Assembly: GCF_004770475.1 (NCBI RefSeq)
Contig: NZ_RQHK01000017.1
Span: forward strand, 806,001-870,000
DNA: 64,000 nt
Reading direction: 5' to 3'
From: Leptospira mtsangambouensis
GTDB taxonomy: Bacteria > Spirochaetota > Leptospiria > Leptospirales > Leptospiraceae
Of the stretch, positions 9,473-19,848 are shown piece by piece. The notes beneath the pieces were generated by a model that was not told the origin of the DNA, did no database searches, and saw only the letters and a list, made by a program, of their open reading frames with translations. Made by a program: the position numbers and the translations under genes. Numbering within the stretch: position 1 is the stretch's first letter; the number at the start of each line of letters is the position of its first letter.

Positions 9473-9503
9473 TTTATATGGGGGTTAACAAGGGACTTGT
9501 CAA
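9473..9503 (-). promoter_or_regulatory. Sigma-70-type promoter for the LpoB-like gene, possibly leaderless
   Basis: On the minus strand a perfect TTGACA (9498-9503) is followed, after 19 bp, by TATAAA (9473-9478). The -35 box overlaps the stop codon of the upstream gene. The predicted start point falls at about the ATG at 9465, leaving almost no leader. An imperfect inverted repeat (AACCCC...GGGGTT, 9466-9486) overlaps the -10 box and could be an operator. Confidence 0.45.
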
Positions 9504-10258
9504 TTCCAAAAATCGACTTTCAGTTCTTCTTGTTTTGCACTGCGGTAAGAAGTTCTTTCCTCTTCGGACATTTCTAATAATTCTCTTGCGTAGATTAGGT
9601 CGACTACCTTCTGGAAAAACATAGGACTTTCCCAGGATTGGATTTCCCATTTTTCTGTTTTGTAGAGTTCCTGCTTTTTTTTAAGGAAGATACGTTTGCG
9701 TTCCCTGGCATAACTGTAGGGATTTTTCTGAACATAATCTTCCAGATAGAACAGAAGCCAAACAGGAGGAGTGGTGGGGTGATTGGGAAAAATGAGATTG
9801 CGAATCATAAGAGGAAAAATTTCTTCTGACAAACGATTCACGGCTGTTAGTTTTTCATATGTAGAAATTCCTTCCCTTTCTTCGACTTCCTTTACTTTTT
9901 CTTTCCAATTCATAAAGGCAACGTACACGGCATAAAGAACATGGCCTCTTTCGTCTGGAAAGTTCTCCAACAAATAAACATACGTTTTATCCCGGTCCCC
10001 TTTCCAGAGATAGGATTCTTTTCCTCGAAGGGTTTCTAAAAAATCGCGTAAATCGGAAGGATAACCAGGTCCTTGTAGAACCTCTGGTCGATTTTGTAAC
10101 CTCTGCCAATAGACCTCAGAACGAGAATCGAAGGAGGACTGTTTAGGATCCGAGTTCGCTTTTTTCTGAAAAAGGAAATAGACAAGACCACCCAAAAGGA
10201 GGGAAAGTAGAATCAGTATGAAAAGGAAGATGATAGTTTTCTTTTTATTAACAGGCAT
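9500..10258 (-). CDS. Single-pass membrane protein of unknown function
   Basis: Translated from the ATG at 10258, the product is 252 aa: a short Lys-rich start, a strong membrane segment (about residues 8-28), then a soluble, charged, mostly helical domain rich in Glu, Arg, Tyr and Trp. The start is chosen because it places the membrane segment at the N-terminus; an in-frame ORF runs further upstream but would add 30 residues of poor character. I do not recognise a family; a faint likeness to lipase-chaperone helical domains is not strong enough to name it. Its 5' end overlaps the divergent lipoprotein gene by 41 bp. Confidence 0.6.
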   Translation of the reverse strand: MPVNKKKTIIFLFILILLSLLLGGLVYFLFQKKANSDPKQSSFDSRSEVYWQRLQNRPEVLQGPGYPSDLRDFLETLRGKESYLWKGDRDKTYVYLLENFPDERGHVLYAVYVAFMNWKEKVKEVEEREGISTYEKLTAVNRLSEEIFPLMIRNLIFPNHPTTPPVWLLFYLEDYVQKNPYSYARERKRIFLKKKQELYKTEKWEIQSWESPMFFQKVVDLIYARELLEMSEEERTSYRSAKQEELKVDFWN

Positions 10259-10730
10259 TGTCTTTTTGGCGAATGGTTGTAAAAAACAATCGGACGAAGA
10301 ATCTGATACAGAACTTCTAAGTTCGATCCTTTCGCAGGGGAACGCCATTAATTCGGCTTGTCAAAGATTTATTTTGTCAGAAGCAAATTGTGTGGCAGCA
10401 GCAGATTCTAGTTTGTCAGTTTGTTCCAATCTTTCTTCTCGATTAAAAGGAGAAATTCTCCCGCAAGAATTAAGTACAGATGCTGTTGCCATTTTATATT
10501 TCGATTGTTTTACTAGAGTCAATTTGGCTTATAATCTAGCCAAAGCATGCAATCAAAATTCTTTTAATTCCAATTCCGATTATCGAAGAGTCCAAAGAAC
10601 AGGGACCTCTCAAGCGGAACTTTCTTTTCGAGAGGCTTTTAACCAATGTGCTTCACTAGAGAACGCAGTTCCTCCTGCTGACTCTGGACTTCGAGAAACC
10701 GACACGGTTCTCCGTTCCGATCCGTTTTAA
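10218..10730 (+). CDS. Small lipoprotein of unknown function
   Basis: The 170-aa product begins with a Lys/Arg-rich n-region, a hydrophobic core and a Leptospira-like lipobox LANGC (Cys21). The mature part is polar and has six to seven Cys, several spaced as pairs (SACQRF...EANCVAA...LSVCSNL), suggesting disulphides in the periplasm. No family recognised. It reads toward nadA and ends 21 bp before it, so co-transcription is likely. GGAGG at about 10199-10203 is rather far from the ATG; the ATG at 10230 is an alternative start. Confidence 0.65.
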   Translation: MKRKMIVFFLLTGIVFLANGCKKQSDEESDTELLSSILSQGNAINSACQRFILSEANCVAAADSSLSVCSNLSSRLKGEILPQELSTDAVAILYFDCFTRVNLAYNLAKACNQNSFNSNSDYRRVQRTGTSQAELSFREAFNQCASLENAVPPADSGLRETDTVLRSDPF

Positions 10731-10751
10731 TATCCACATAAGGAGTGTTAT

Positions 10752-11738
10752 ATGTCACTTGTCACAAAAGACCAACTGGTCCAAAAACTAAATCCGATTT
10801 ATCTTCCGCATGAAATTGAAGAACGAATTCTTCCCTTAGCGGAAGAAATCAACCGTCTCAAAAAAGAAAAAAATGCAGTGATCCTCGGTCATAATTATAT
10901 GACTCCTGATGTTTTTTGGGGAGTGTCCGATATCATTGGAGATTCTTTATACCTTTCTAAAATGGCAAAGGAAACCACTGCCTCTATGATTCTTTTTAAT
11001 GGGGTTCATTTTATGGCAGAAACTGCCAAAATTTTATCTCCAGAAAAAAAAGTTCTCATCGCTGATATGAAAGCAGGATGTTCTCTAGCGGAAGCCATTA
11101 CAAGAGATGATGTTAAGGCACTCAAAGCAAAATATCCAGGTGTTCCTGTAGTTACGTATGTCAACTGTTCGGCGGAGGTAAAAGCAGAAACAGATGTTTG
11201 TTGTACTTCGGCAAATGCTTTACAAATCGTAAATGCAATTGAAGGGGATACTGTCATTTTTCTTCCAGATGAATATTTAGCTGGGAATGTCAGAAACCAA
11301 ACTTCCAAAACCATTATTTCTCATCCAGGTCGTTGTATGGTGCACGAAATATACACTCCAGAAGATATCCGTTCCGCAAAACGATTGTTTTCTGGTAACT
11401 TGACTGTCATCACTCATCCAGAGTGTCATGAAGATGTTGTGAAAGAAGCGGATTTTTCAGGATCTACATCACAGATGGTTGATTTCATTCGCCAAAGCAA
11501 AACAAACAAAATTATGTTAGTAACAGAATGTTCTATGGGTGATAATCTGCGTGCTGAATTTCCTGAAAAGGAATTTGTATCCACTTGCCAGACTTGTCCT
11601 CATATGAAAAAAATTACTCTGGAAAAAGTAAGAGATGCTCTTTTGAAAGAACAGTTTGAAATCTTTTTAGATGAAGAAGTCATTCGCCTTGCCCAAAAGT
11701 CAGTCAATCGTATGTTAGAATTGAGTTATAAAAAGTAG
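10752..11738 (+). CDS. nadA: Quinolinate synthase NadA
   Basis: The 328-aa enzyme condenses iminoaspartate with dihydroxyacetone phosphate to quinolinate in NAD synthesis. It shows the [10 protein letters not shown] and [10 protein letters not shown] motifs and the three cluster-ligand Cys contexts: MKAGCS (Cys110), THPECHED, and the C-terminal CQTCPHM. Length is usual for the family. AAGGAG lies 8 bp before the ATG. nadB and nadC are not in the window. ispF follows after 5 bp. Confidence 0.97.
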   Translation: MSLVTKDQLVQKLNPIYLPHEIEERILPLAEEINRLKKEKNAVILGHNYMTPDVFWGVSDIIGDSLYLSKMAKETTASMILFNGVHFMAETAKILSPEKKVLIADMKAGCSLAEAITRDDVKALKAKYPGVPVVTYVNCSAEVKAETDVCCTSANALQIVNAIEGDTVIFLPDEYLAGNVRNQTSKTIISHPGRCMVHEIYTPEDIRSAKRLFSGNLTVITHPECHEDVVKEADFSGSTSQMVDFIRQSKTNKIMLVTECSMGDNLRAEFPEKEFVSTCQTCPHMKKITLEKVRDALLKEQFEIFLDEEVIRLAQKSVNRMLELSYKK

Positions 11739-11743
11739 GATCT

Positions 11744-12238
11744 ATGTTTAGAGTTGGAAACGGAATCGATTTTCATAAATTAATCCATGAACCCTTTCGT
11801 CCACTGGTGCTTGCCGGTGTTGAGGTAAAATCAGAATTTGCATTTCTTGGTCATAGTGATGCCGACGTGATTTTGCATGCAGTGGCAGATGCCATTTTGG
11901 GAGCTTTGGCTTTAGGAGATATTGGAGTTCATTTTCCGGATACAGACCCTCAGTATAAAAATATGAAATCTTCTCGGATCATTGAAAAGTGTTTGGATTT
12001 GATGATTGAGAAAAAGTTTAAACTAGTGAATATTGATTGTACATATGTTGGTGACCATCCAAAGATCAATCCGATTCGTGCAGAACTTAATGCTTCTTTG
12101 GCAAGCATCACCAAATTGCCGTTAGACTGCGTTTCGATTAAAGCCACTACCTCTGAAGGAATGGGATCACTCGGTCGTAGCGAAGGTGTGATGGTAATGG
12201 CTACTGTTTTACTCGAAAGTACAAAGGCAAAATCTTAG
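11744..12238 (+). CDS. ispF: 2-C-methyl-D-erythritol 2,4-cyclodiphosphate synthase IspF
   Basis: The 164-aa trimeric enzyme makes the cyclic diphosphate intermediate of the MEP isoprenoid pathway. The metal-binding GNGIDFHKL and [13 protein letters not shown] motifs, [11 protein letters not shown] and the C-terminal [17 protein letters not shown] are all present. It sits in the nadA operon with a 5-bp gap. Its stop overlaps the stop of the convergent gene by 4 bp. Confidence 0.97.
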   Translation: MFRVGNGIDFHKLIHEPFRPLVLAGVEVKSEFAFLGHSDADVILHAVADAILGALALGDIGVHFPDTDPQYKNMKSSRIIEKCLDLMIEKKFKLVNIDCTYVGDHPKINPIRAELNASLASITKLPLDCVSIKATTSEGMGSLGRSEGVMVMATVLLESTKAKS

Positions 12239-12690
12239 AATAGTTTTTGTTTTCCGTCAGCGATGTAGTTTAGGTCTGCATCGCTAAAAAATAAAAAAAG
12301 AAGTTTTGATATCGTGTTTGGTTTGGTTTCTACATCCCAGGTTCCATGAATGCGAACGCCGTTCTGGGTGGATTCCAAACGGTAGGTTTCTTTTAGTACT
12401 TGGTAATGTTTAAAACCTTCAGTTGCGATTTGGAATTCGGAATTTCCTTGTGAATTTGCAACGGTTGTTGTACATTTGACAACCTCTCCCATGACCTTGG
12501 ATTCCCAAGTTTCTCCGACCACAGGTGCACGAAAGGATTTGGGCTGAAACGAGTCATAAAGTACTTTTTGCACTTGTTCTGGTTTGTTTGTAACTTCCCA
12601 GGTTCTTTCTACTTTTGTTGTACTTTGTCGAAATACAGCTACCGCAAAAACCAAAACAAAAACACCAAAGACACGAAGATACCAAATCAT
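12235..12690 (-). CDS. SRPBCC-like membrane-anchored protein
   Basis: From the ATG at 12690 (GGAG just upstream) the product is 151 aa. A membrane segment at residues 2-19 is followed by a beta-rich domain that begins [16 protein letters not shown] and resembles the START/SRPBCC helix-grip fold of polyketide cyclase-like proteins. An earlier in-frame start would put 31 charged residues before the membrane segment and is less likely. Function unknown; the family binds small hydrophobic ligands. Confidence 0.6.
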   Translation of the reverse strand: MIWYLRVFGVFVLVFAVAVFRQSTTKVERTWEVTNKPEQVQKVLYDSFQPKSFRAPVVGETWESKVMGEVVKCTTTVANSQGNSEFQIATEGFKHYQVLKETYRLESTQNGVRIHGTWDVETKPNTISKLLFLFFSDADLNYIADGKQKLF

Positions 12691-12762
12691 ATCTCCATTG
12701 AAAAATCTATTGCCTAGGGATCGATTGAAATTTATTTTTCTCCTACCGAAGGGAAACTTGAG

Positions 12763-14808
12763 GTGAGGGTTTTGCCACTGCACGCTGGAAGAGAAATATC
12801 ATCAAAACGTGTCTCGGGACTGGTGCAGGTGTACCAACGTGAAAATCACCTATCCCGCCACGCCAATCCGTTTCCTGAAATTTTAGATGATATTGTCTAT
12901 AATCGAATTTTAAAAGATCCTAACTATTGGATTTCACAAGACCTGGAAGATAAAATCATCCAAATTGTTTCTCAATCTCTAGATATTTCAGGAATTTTAT
13001 ACCATCTAGGAACTGAAAGTCTCATTACAAATGCATATGATTTATTGCCCCTAGACGATTCTCGGATTGATTTAGAAGAGATGATTTGTCGCCTCCCCAT
13101 TTTGATTGGTCGACTAACACGAGTCGTATATTTGAATGTAAAAACAATTTCCGATCAAAAGGTTTTGTTTGTATTTAAATATTTGCCTGAGTACCAAGAG
13201 AAGTGGTATGATGCCGTCTTTTTTCAAGGAATGCTCAATGGCCTTGCCGTACTTTTTGAACTAAAAACCTTTGCGATTCGAATGACAAAAACCAAACTTT
13301 TTGGAATCCATGTTTCTCATAAGGAGTTGGGTGAGGACATTCAGTTTGGCGCAGATTCCAATGAATATGAATTGGAGTGGTCGGAAGATAATTTATTTTT
13401 GTCGCGATCTCGTTTAACAAAAGATGATGTCAGTAACAGGCATCGAGTGATGGTCACTTCTCGAATCGATTCACAGTTAGAAGAAATATCAATTGTGGAT
13501 GTCAAAGATGTGGTTCGAAGGTCAAGAGAACTAGCCATTGAAAACAGGGATTTGGAAGCGGCTGTTGAAGTATTAAAATCTTTCAAACAAGAGTTGGAAA
13601 AAAAACAACTCTCCATGGCAAAAGACTTACGGCTTGCAAAAAACATCCAGAAAGGTTTAATTCCAGAAATCATCCCCGATTGGAACGGTATCCAATTTTG
13701 GACAGGATTTACTCCGATGCAGGAAGTCAGTGGGGATTATTACGATTATTTTCCATATCATACGAATAAGTTAGGAGTGGCTGTTTGTGATGTATCCGGC
13801 CATGGTGTTCCGGCTGCTTTTATTACCGCCTTATCGAAGTTATTATTTTCTAATTTTAAAAAAACAAAACCTTCTGAAACTTTCAAACTGATTAACAGAG
13901 AATTATTGGATTTAGTAAAACAACAAGGATACACAACCTGTGTTTATGTTTTGATTCATGACGATTATAAAGTCATTTATTCTGTGGCTGGACATCCAAG
14001 ACCTATACTTTATCGTGCTAATACCAAACGGGCTGAAATTTGTGAAGGGGATGGAACTTTCCTTGGAATGTTTCCTGACGCAGGCGATACTTTCCAGGAC
14101 TTTCAAATTCAATTGGAGCCGGGTGATAAATTATTTTTGTACACCGATGGACTCACGGAAGCAGAAAACGACAAAGGGGTTCAATATGGGGAAACAAAAT
14201 TAATCCAAATCATTGAATCATGTGCTGAAAAATCAATCCAGGAAACAGTGGAATTCATTTTATCAAACCACAAAGAGTTTACGATGGGGACAGACCCAAT
14301 GGATGACATCACTCTTTTGGGTCTTCAATTATCTCCAAGACTTGCTGAGTTTAATATCATTAAAGCAAAGGCAGATGAGGTTTATCGAAAAAAAGAATAT
14401 AAAGATGCTTTGTTTTTTTACGAACAAGCCCATCAAATATTACCACGTGAACTTGATACTCAACTTTTTTACGGGAAGGCACTTGCTTATAATGGAAATT
14501 ATGAAGAAGCAATTTCATTATTAGAGTCTTATAATAAATTTAAAACAAATCATTACAAGTCCCATTCCGTTTTAGGTTATTGTTATTACCAAATGGAAAT
14601 GTTTGATAAAGCGGAAATCGAATGGAAAAAAGCTCATTCCATTAACGATTCGAACCTATCCAATTTATATAACTTAGCACAATTGTATCGTAAAATAAAC
14701 CAAAAGAAAAAAATGAAAGATGTGATTGAGAAGATGAAACGAATTGAGGAATCCTACCTTCATATCCTTCCACTTGAAAAAAAGTGGGAGTCTTTACCTG
14801 ATGAATAA
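12763..14808 (+). CDS. SpoIIE-family PP2C phosphatase with N-terminal sensor-like region and TPR tail
   Basis: The 681-aa protein has an N-terminal region (1-260) of unrecognised fold, a coiled-coil linker (about 265-300) and a SpoIIE/RsbU phosphatase domain (about 300-525) with its metal-binding motifs: GDYYDYF (near 324), VCDVSGHG, GHPRP, DGLTEAEN and MDDITLL. Residues 535-680 form TPR repeats. Such phosphatases usually dephosphorylate an anti-sigma antagonist in partner-switching pathways. No STAS or kinase partner is adjacent. The start is GTG, with AAGGG nine bases upstream. The stop overlaps the next gene by 8 bp. Confidence 0.88.
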   Translation: MRVLPLHAGREISSKRVSGLVQVYQRENHLSRHANPFPEILDDIVYNRILKDPNYWISQDLEDKIIQIVSQSLDISGILYHLGTESLITNAYDLLPLDDSRIDLEEMICRLPILIGRLTRVVYLNVKTISDQKVLFVFKYLPEYQEKWYDAVFFQGMLNGLAVLFELKTFAIRMTKTKLFGIHVSHKELGEDIQFGADSNEYELEWSEDNLFLSRSRLTKDDVSNRHRVMVTSRIDSQLEEISIVDVKDVVRRSRELAIENRDLEAAVEVLKSFKQELEKKQLSMAKDLRLAKNIQKGLIPEIIPDWNGIQFWTGFTPMQEVSGDYYDYFPYHTNKLGVAVCDVSGHGVPAAFITALSKLLFSNFKKTKPSETFKLINRELLDLVKQQGYTTCVYVLIHDDYKVIYSVAGHPRPILYRANTKRAEICEGDGTFLGMFPDAGDTFQDFQIQLEPGDKLFLYTDGLTEAENDKGVQYGETKLIQIIESCAEKSIQETVEFILSNHKEFTMGTDPMDDITLLGLQLSPRLAEFNIIKAKADEVYRKKEYKDALFFYEQAHQILPRELDTQLFYGKALAYNGNYEEAISLLESYNKFKTNHYKSHSVLGYCYYQMEMFDKAEIEWKKAHSINDSNLSNLYNLAQLYRKINQKKKMKDVIEKMKRIEESYLHILPLEKKWESLPDE

Positions 14809-15847
14809 AATAAAAATCTTAATTCTATCGTTTTGTTTTTTTCATTTTAGTTTTCCAAAGGATCATTCTTTTCATTCTGATTTTGGATTGGAATGGTGTT
14901 ATTTTGTTGGGCATCTGGAATCCGCATCCGGAAATCGATATGGATATGAATTGTCTTTTTTTCGTTTAAAAATTTCAAACGATCAAGATTGGAACCCAGA
15001 AGTTTTTCCAGTCCATTTTGCAATTTCTGATTTTACGGGTAAAAAACACAAAACATCTCAGACCATGAAACGAACAATAGGTGATCTTTCCGGATATTCT
15101 GATAAAACCATTTATAGTGGCGATTATCATCTGGAAATTATTTCTAAAGATAAATTTCATATCAAAGCAAGTTCCAAATCCAAAAATTTGAGTTTGGATT
15201 TGGACTTAGAAGGAAATGGAAAGATTCTAGTACATGGAAAAGATGGCCTATCGATTAAATCCAATCGAAACCCTAGTATATTTTCGTATTACTATAGTTA
15301 TCCGAGGCTTTACACAAAAGGAACTCTAAAATTTGATGAAAAAATAGAAACCATCATTTCGGGAGATTCTTGGATGGATCATGAATGGAGTGAACGGAAC
15401 GCAAAATCAATTCCAAGTTTGGCCACGGGAGAAACAGGTTGGGATTGGATTTGTTTGTCAGATATTTCAGGTGGTGATTATGTGTTCTTTCGGTTTCGCG
15501 AATCTCCCACAATGTCTCCAGAAGTTTTTGGAACCTATCGTGATCCTAAAGGAAAAGTGACCTCTTGGATGAAACCAGGCCAAATCCAGATGGAGAGCAC
15601 CGGGTCTATTTGGAAAAGTCCAAATACAAAAATTGAATACCCACTCCACTGGAAAATCCGATACCCGGATGGGGAATGGTTGGTTTCTCCCATTTTCAAT
15701 GAACAAGAGTTTGATGGAACAAAGACAACGGCAACAATTTATTGGGAAGGTGGCGTAGAAGCCAAAGACCCAATTCAAAAAAAGTCTGCTAAAGGATATT
15801 TAGAATTGAAAGGTTATAAAAAACCGAAAGAGTGGTGGGAGTTCTAG
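14801..15847 (+). CDS. Secreted AttH/CrtC-like (lipocalin-like) protein
   Basis: The ATG at 14801 is chosen because it opens on a signal peptide (residues 1-19) and has GGGAG upstream; it overlaps the phosphatase stop. The 348-aa product matches the AttH/carotenoid 1,2-hydratase-like beta-barrel family (COG5621): a conserved GYELSFFR segment early, and SGDSWMDHEWSERN and GWDWICL in the middle. Founding members include CrtC, which hydrates carotenoids, but most bacterial relatives have no known reaction. It is 3 bp upstream of an ABC transporter operon, so a lipid or hydrophobic-ligand role linked to that transporter is possible. Confidence 0.72.
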   Translation: MNKIKILILSFCFFHFSFPKDHSFHSDFGLEWCYFVGHLESASGNRYGYELSFFRLKISNDQDWNPEVFPVHFAISDFTGKKHKTSQTMKRTIGDLSGYSDKTIYSGDYHLEIISKDKFHIKASSKSKNLSLDLDLEGNGKILVHGKDGLSIKSNRNPSIFSYYYSYPRLYTKGTLKFDEKIETIISGDSWMDHEWSERNAKSIPSLATGETGWDWICLSDISGGDYVFFRFRESPTMSPEVFGTYRDPKGKVTSWMKPGQIQMESTGSIWKSPNTKIEYPLHWKIRYPDGEWLVSPIFNEQEFDGTKTTATIYWEGGVEAKDPIQKKSAKGYLELKGYKKPKEWWEF

Positions 15848-15850
15848 GAT

Positions 15851-16861
15851 ATGTGGAAATATTTTTTAAAACGTTTTTTACTCATTTTTCCAACCCTACT
15901 TGGAATCACTTTTCTTGTTTTTTTGATTTCTCATTTTGCCCCCGGTGGACCACTCAATAGCGAGATTGCAAAAATAAAAGGTGCGGGAAACTTAGCAGGT
16001 GCTTCCACCAAACAAATTTCGCAGGAAGAAATTGAATTAATCAAACAAAGACTCCACTTAGACAAACCGGCACCTGTTGCTTATTTACTTTGGTTGAAAC
16101 AAATTGTACAGTTTGATTTGGGAGAATCTCGTTTGCATTCCAGAAAAGTTTCAGACCTCATTGTTGAAAAACTTCCTGTATCGCTTTTTTTTGGACTCTC
16201 TGGTTTTTTCTTAACTTATTTGATCTGTATTCCTTTGGGAATCCAGAAGGCATTAAAAGAAGGAAGCAGATTTGATTTTATTTCTAGTTTCATTATCTTT
16301 TTTACTTATTCACTTCCGGTATTTGCCTTTGCAATGTTACTTTTGTATTTGTTTGCTTCTGGCGAAGTATTTTCCTTTTTTCCTTTGGGACACGAAGTCT
16401 CAGACTTTTATGAAGATTTGAGTTTTTGGGGAAAGGTGAACGATCGCCTTGCTCATATGTTCCTACCTGTCATCTGTTATGTGGTAGGTAGTTTTGCTGT
16501 TCTTACTTTGTTAATGAAAAACAGTCTACTCGATCAAATTGCAAAGGAATCTGTTCGAACTGCTGTTTCAAAAGGACTTAGTTTTTCTGATTCGATTTTT
16601 CATCATGCTTTTCGAAACTCTCTCATTCCCATAGCGACTGGTTTTGGAAGTAATCTAACTCTGATTTTCTCCGGTTCTTTGTTTATTGAACTAGTATTTA
16701 ATATTGATGGAATGGGGCTTTTAAGTTTTGAAGCAGTAAGAGAAAGAGATACTGATCTAATGATGGGACTACTCCTTGCGCAGAGTTTTTTAGGACTAAT
16801 CGGAAAAATTGTCTCTGATTTTTGTTATATTCTCATTGACCCGAGGATTGATTTCGAATGA
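15851..16861 (+). CDS. Peptide-type ABC transporter permease (DppB/YejB-like)
   Basis: The 336-aa inner-membrane protein has about six membrane segments, the N-terminal family motif ([25 protein letters not shown] is its start) and the EAA loop near [21 protein letters not shown] that contacts the ATPases. GGGAG sits 8 bp before the ATG. It overlaps the next permease gene by 4 bp (ATGA). The gap between the first two membrane segments is longer than in DppB and more like YejB, which serves microcin C-type peptide import. Confidence 0.88.
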   Translation: MWKYFLKRFLLIFPTLLGITFLVFLISHFAPGGPLNSEIAKIKGAGNLAGASTKQISQEEIELIKQRLHLDKPAPVAYLLWLKQIVQFDLGESRLHSRKVSDLIVEKLPVSLFFGLSGFFLTYLICIPLGIQKALKEGSRFDFISSFIIFFTYSLPVFAFAMLLLYLFASGEVFSFFPLGHEVSDFYEDLSFWGKVNDRLAHMFLPVICYVVGSFAVLTLLMKNSLLDQIAKESVRTAVSKGLSFSDSIFHHAFRNSLIPIATGFGSNLTLIFSGSLFIELVFNIDGMGLLSFEAVRERDTDLMMGLLLAQSFLGLIGKIVSDFCYILIDPRIDFE

Positions 16862-17907
16862 ATTTTATTTCAAACCCGGCAAACATACGTAAGTGGGAAA
16901 AGTTTAAAAAAAACAAAAGAGCTTACTACTCTTTATTGATTTTGTTATATACTTATGTATTGTCTTTGTTTTCCCCTCTGTTAATTAATAACAAACCACT
17001 TATTGTTTTTTATGAAGGAAGTGTTTCCTTTCCTATTTTTAGTTTTTATCCAGAAACAACATTTGGGGGAAATAATTTAACAGAACCTAATTACAAAAAG
17101 TTGAGCAGAGAAGAAAGATTCACCAACTCATCAAATTATATGTTGTTTCCTCCAATTCCTTTTGGAGTCAATGAAGACAACCTAGACAGTTTGGAAGAAG
17201 GAACCAACCCTCCTTCTAAACCAAACGTTCGCCACTGGATGGGAACTGATGACAGGGGACGCGATGTATTTACTCGTATTATTTACGGTTATCGTTTGGC
17301 GATGACCTTCAGTTTAATCCTCATCATTGTTGAGATTTTTTTGGCATCTTTTATTGGAGGGATCCAAGGTTATTTTGTAGGGCGGCTCGATTTGTTTTTG
17401 CAACGAATCATAGAAATTCTTTCAGCCATTCCATTTTTATATTTAATTTTGATTATGGGTTCTTTTTTTGGAAGGGGATTTCTTGTTTTGATTGTTACCT
17501 ATGGCTCTCTTAGTTGGATTGGGTTAAGTTATTATATGCGTGGGGAATTTTTGAAGCTCCGCAAACAACAGTTTGTTGATGCAGCAAAAACTTTAGGTGC
17601 ATCTTCTTTTTCCATCATCATGCGTCATTTGTTGCCAAACTCATTAACTCCTCTGGTTACTTTTTTACCTTTTATTTTAATCTCCGCAATTTCCGTGTTA
17701 TCTGCACTTGACTTTTTAGGATATGGAATTCCTGCTCCCAATCCTTCATGGGGAGAGTTGATTGGGCAGGGAAGAGAAAGGCTCACAGCATGGTGGCTCA
17801 TCACTTTCCCATCAGTTGCCTTGTTCCTTACTATTTTGTTTTCTGCTTTTGTGGGTGAAGGATTGCGGGATGCATTCGATCCGAAAGACAAGGTGGTTTA
17901 CGAATGA
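16858..17907 (+). CDS. Peptide-type ABC transporter permease (DppC/YejE-like)
   Basis: The 349-aa partner permease has an N-terminal membrane segment, a long periplasmic loop and then [21 protein letters not shown], the hallmark of DppC/OppC/YejE. The coupling EAA loop is [24 protein letters not shown]. The long loop with an [11 protein letters not shown] stretch is YejE-like. Overlapping start and stop codons with both neighbours imply one mRNA and coupled translation. Confidence 0.9.
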   Translation: MNFISNPANIRKWEKFKKNKRAYYSLLILLYTYVLSLFSPLLINNKPLIVFYEGSVSFPIFSFYPETTFGGNNLTEPNYKKLSREERFTNSSNYMLFPPIPFGVNEDNLDSLEEGTNPPSKPNVRHWMGTDDRGRDVFTRIIYGYRLAMTFSLILIIVEIFLASFIGGIQGYFVGRLDLFLQRIIEILSAIPFLYLILIMGSFFGRGFLVLIVTYGSLSWIGLSYYMRGEFLKLRKQQFVDAAKTLGASSFSIIMRHLLPNSLTPLVTFLPFILISAISVLSALDFLGYGIPAPNPSWGELIGQGRERLTAWWLITFPSVALFLTILFSAFVGEGLRDAFDPKDKVVYE

Positions 17908-18893
17908 CAAATATCAAAAAAGCCATCCAAGTCAAAGATCTTTCCATTCAAATCAAAACTGACGATGGAATTTTGTCCATTGTGGATCATGTTAATTTTG
18001 ATTTGGTTTCTGGGGAAACTTTGGCTCTTGTTGGAGAGTCAGGTTGTGGAAAGTCAATCACCAGTTTAGCATTGACCAAACTTCTTCCTTCCAACACAAC
18101 AGTGTATCCTACTGGATCGATTTTGTTTGGAGAAAATGATTTATTAAAATCGGATCCAAACCACCTAAGATCAGTTCGTGGAAGAGAAATATCTTACGTT
18201 TTTCAAGAACCTTTTTCTGCTTTGAACCCACTCCATAAAATCGGCAACCAATTGACAGAAGGATTTTTGTTACATGGGCTCGGATCTAAAGAAGAAGCAG
18301 AAGAAAAGGCTATCTATTTACTAGAACGTGTTGGGATAACTGACGCCAAACTACGATTAAATCAATATCCAAATCAGTTTTCAGGTGGTATGTTACAAAG
18401 AGTTTGTATTGCTATGGCTTTGATGTGCGATCCTAAGATTCTAATCGCAGACGAACCAACCAGTGCCATTGATGTCACGATTCAATTGCAATTGATCGAA
18501 CTTTTGAAAGAACTTCGAAAAGAAAATGGAATGTCAGTGTTATTTATTTCTCATGATATCGGACTTGTGAGCCATATTGCAGATCGAATTGCAGTCATGT
18601 ATGCGGGAAAGATCATTGAACAAGGAACAGTTGGCGAGATCATTGATACACCTAAACATCCTTATACTCAAGCTTTAATCGCTGCCTATCCGACACACGA
18701 AAACATTGGTAAAAAATTAGTGACAATCGAAGGAATTGTACCATCACCAAAATCTTATCCAAAAGGTTGTCGTTTTCACACTCGTTGTAGCGAAAAAATC
18801 GATCTTTGTGACAAGTCCGTTCCCAAATTGATTCCAATTACTGAATACCAATCTGTAGAATGTTTTTTATACGGAGGAAAAGAAAGTGCTTAA
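17904..18893 (+). CDS. Peptide-type ABC transporter ATP-binding protein (DppD-like)
   Basis: The 329-aa ATPase has Walker A GESGCGKS, signature [15 protein letters not shown], Walker [13 protein letters not shown] and the H-loop ISHDIG. The C-terminal extension with CRFHTRC and later Cys residues is the [4Fe-4S]-type tail of the Opp/Dpp ATPases. It pairs with the next gene; the two are not fused as in E. coli YejF. Confidence 0.92.
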   Translation: MTNIKKAIQVKDLSIQIKTDDGILSIVDHVNFDLVSGETLALVGESGCGKSITSLALTKLLPSNTTVYPTGSILFGENDLLKSDPNHLRSVRGREISYVFQEPFSALNPLHKIGNQLTEGFLLHGLGSKEEAEEKAIYLLERVGITDAKLRLNQYPNQFSGGMLQRVCIAMALMCDPKILIADEPTSAIDVTIQLQLIELLKELRKENGMSVLFISHDIGLVSHIADRIAVMYAGKIIEQGTVGEIIDTPKHPYTQALIAAYPTHENIGKKLVTIEGIVPSPKSYPKGCRFHTRCSEKIDLCDKSVPKLIPITEYQSVECFLYGGKESA

Positions 18894-19842
18894 TGTAAAA
18901 GATTTAGTTGTTTCTTATAAACAATCACAAACATTATCTTTCTCTTCCAAACGACTTGTGGCCGTTGAAGGAGTTAGTTTTTCAATTCCCCAAGGAAAAA
19001 TTTTAGGTCTTGTAGGTGAGTCCGGTTGTGGTAAATCAACCATTGGCCGAGCCATATTGTCCTTATTACCGTTTGATTCTGGATCAATTCAATTCGAAAA
19101 TAAAGAAATTAAAGATATTCCCAAAGAAGAACAAAAAGCCCTTCGACGTAAAATCCAAGTTGTATTCCAAGATCCATATTCTTCATTAAACCCACGTTTT
19201 ACAATTGAAGAAATTATTACCGAAGGACTACAAATCCATTTTCCTAATTTGAGTTCCTCTGAAAAAAAAGAAAAAGCAATAAAGGCACTTGCAGAAGTAA
19301 ATTTACCTTCAGATATTTTACATCGGTATCCACATGAATTTAGTGGGGGGCAAAGACAAAGAATTGCGATTGCCCGAGCTTTAATTTTGGAACCAAACCT
19401 TGTTGTTTGTGACGAAGCCGTTTCTGCTTTGGATATTTCCACACAAGCACAAGTAATTAATAATATTTTGTTATTACGTGAGAAATATAGCTTATCTTAT
19501 TTGTTTATATCTCATGACTTGAACATTGTAAAACACGTATCCGATCGAATTGCTGTCATGTATTTAGGACAAATTGTTGAAGAAGGTAGTAGGGATGAGA
19601 TCAGTAACTCTCCATTCCACCCCTATACAAAAGCATTATTTTCTGCGAGTTTCGATTTAAAGGATCGCACGAAGGTATCTCAACCATTAACAGGGGAAAT
19701 TCCCAGTTTGATGAACAAACCGCTCGGATGTAGATTTCATACAAGATGTCCTATAGCAAAAGAAATCTGTAAAACAGAAGAACCCATGGAAAGTTTTCCT
19801 TCGGCGACACACCGAGTGAAATGTCATTTTCCATTAAAGTAA
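18886..19842 (+). CDS. Peptide-type ABC transporter ATP-binding protein (DppF-like)
   Basis: The 318-aa ATPase has Walker [11 protein letters not shown]-loop [12 protein letters not shown], signature [15 protein letters not shown] and Walker [13 protein letters not shown], where the catalytic Glu is kept (DEA). The C-terminal tail has the CRFHTRC Cys cluster. The start is GTG with GGAGG 8 bp upstream, inside the end of the DppD-like gene. No substrate-binding protein is encoded in the operon, so one must come from elsewhere, or the AttH-like protein has that place. Confidence 0.92.
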   Translation: MLNVKDLVVSYKQSQTLSFSSKRLVAVEGVSFSIPQGKILGLVGESGCGKSTIGRAILSLLPFDSGSIQFENKEIKDIPKEEQKALRRKIQVVFQDPYSSLNPRFTIEEIITEGLQIHFPNLSSSEKKEKAIKALAEVNLPSDILHRYPHEFSGGQRQRIAIARALILEPNLVVCDEAVSALDISTQAQVINNILLLREKYSLSYLFISHDLNIVKHVSDRIAVMYLGQIVEEGSRDEISNSPFHPYTKALFSASFDLKDRTKVSQPLTGEIPSLMNKPLGCRFHTRCPIAKEICKTEEPMESFPSATHRVKCHFPLK

Positions 19843-19848
19843 AAACAT

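Noticed and set aside
12691..12783. Upstream start for the SRPBCC-like gene
   Set aside because: It would run into the oppositely read phosphatase gene and hide the N-terminal membrane segment.
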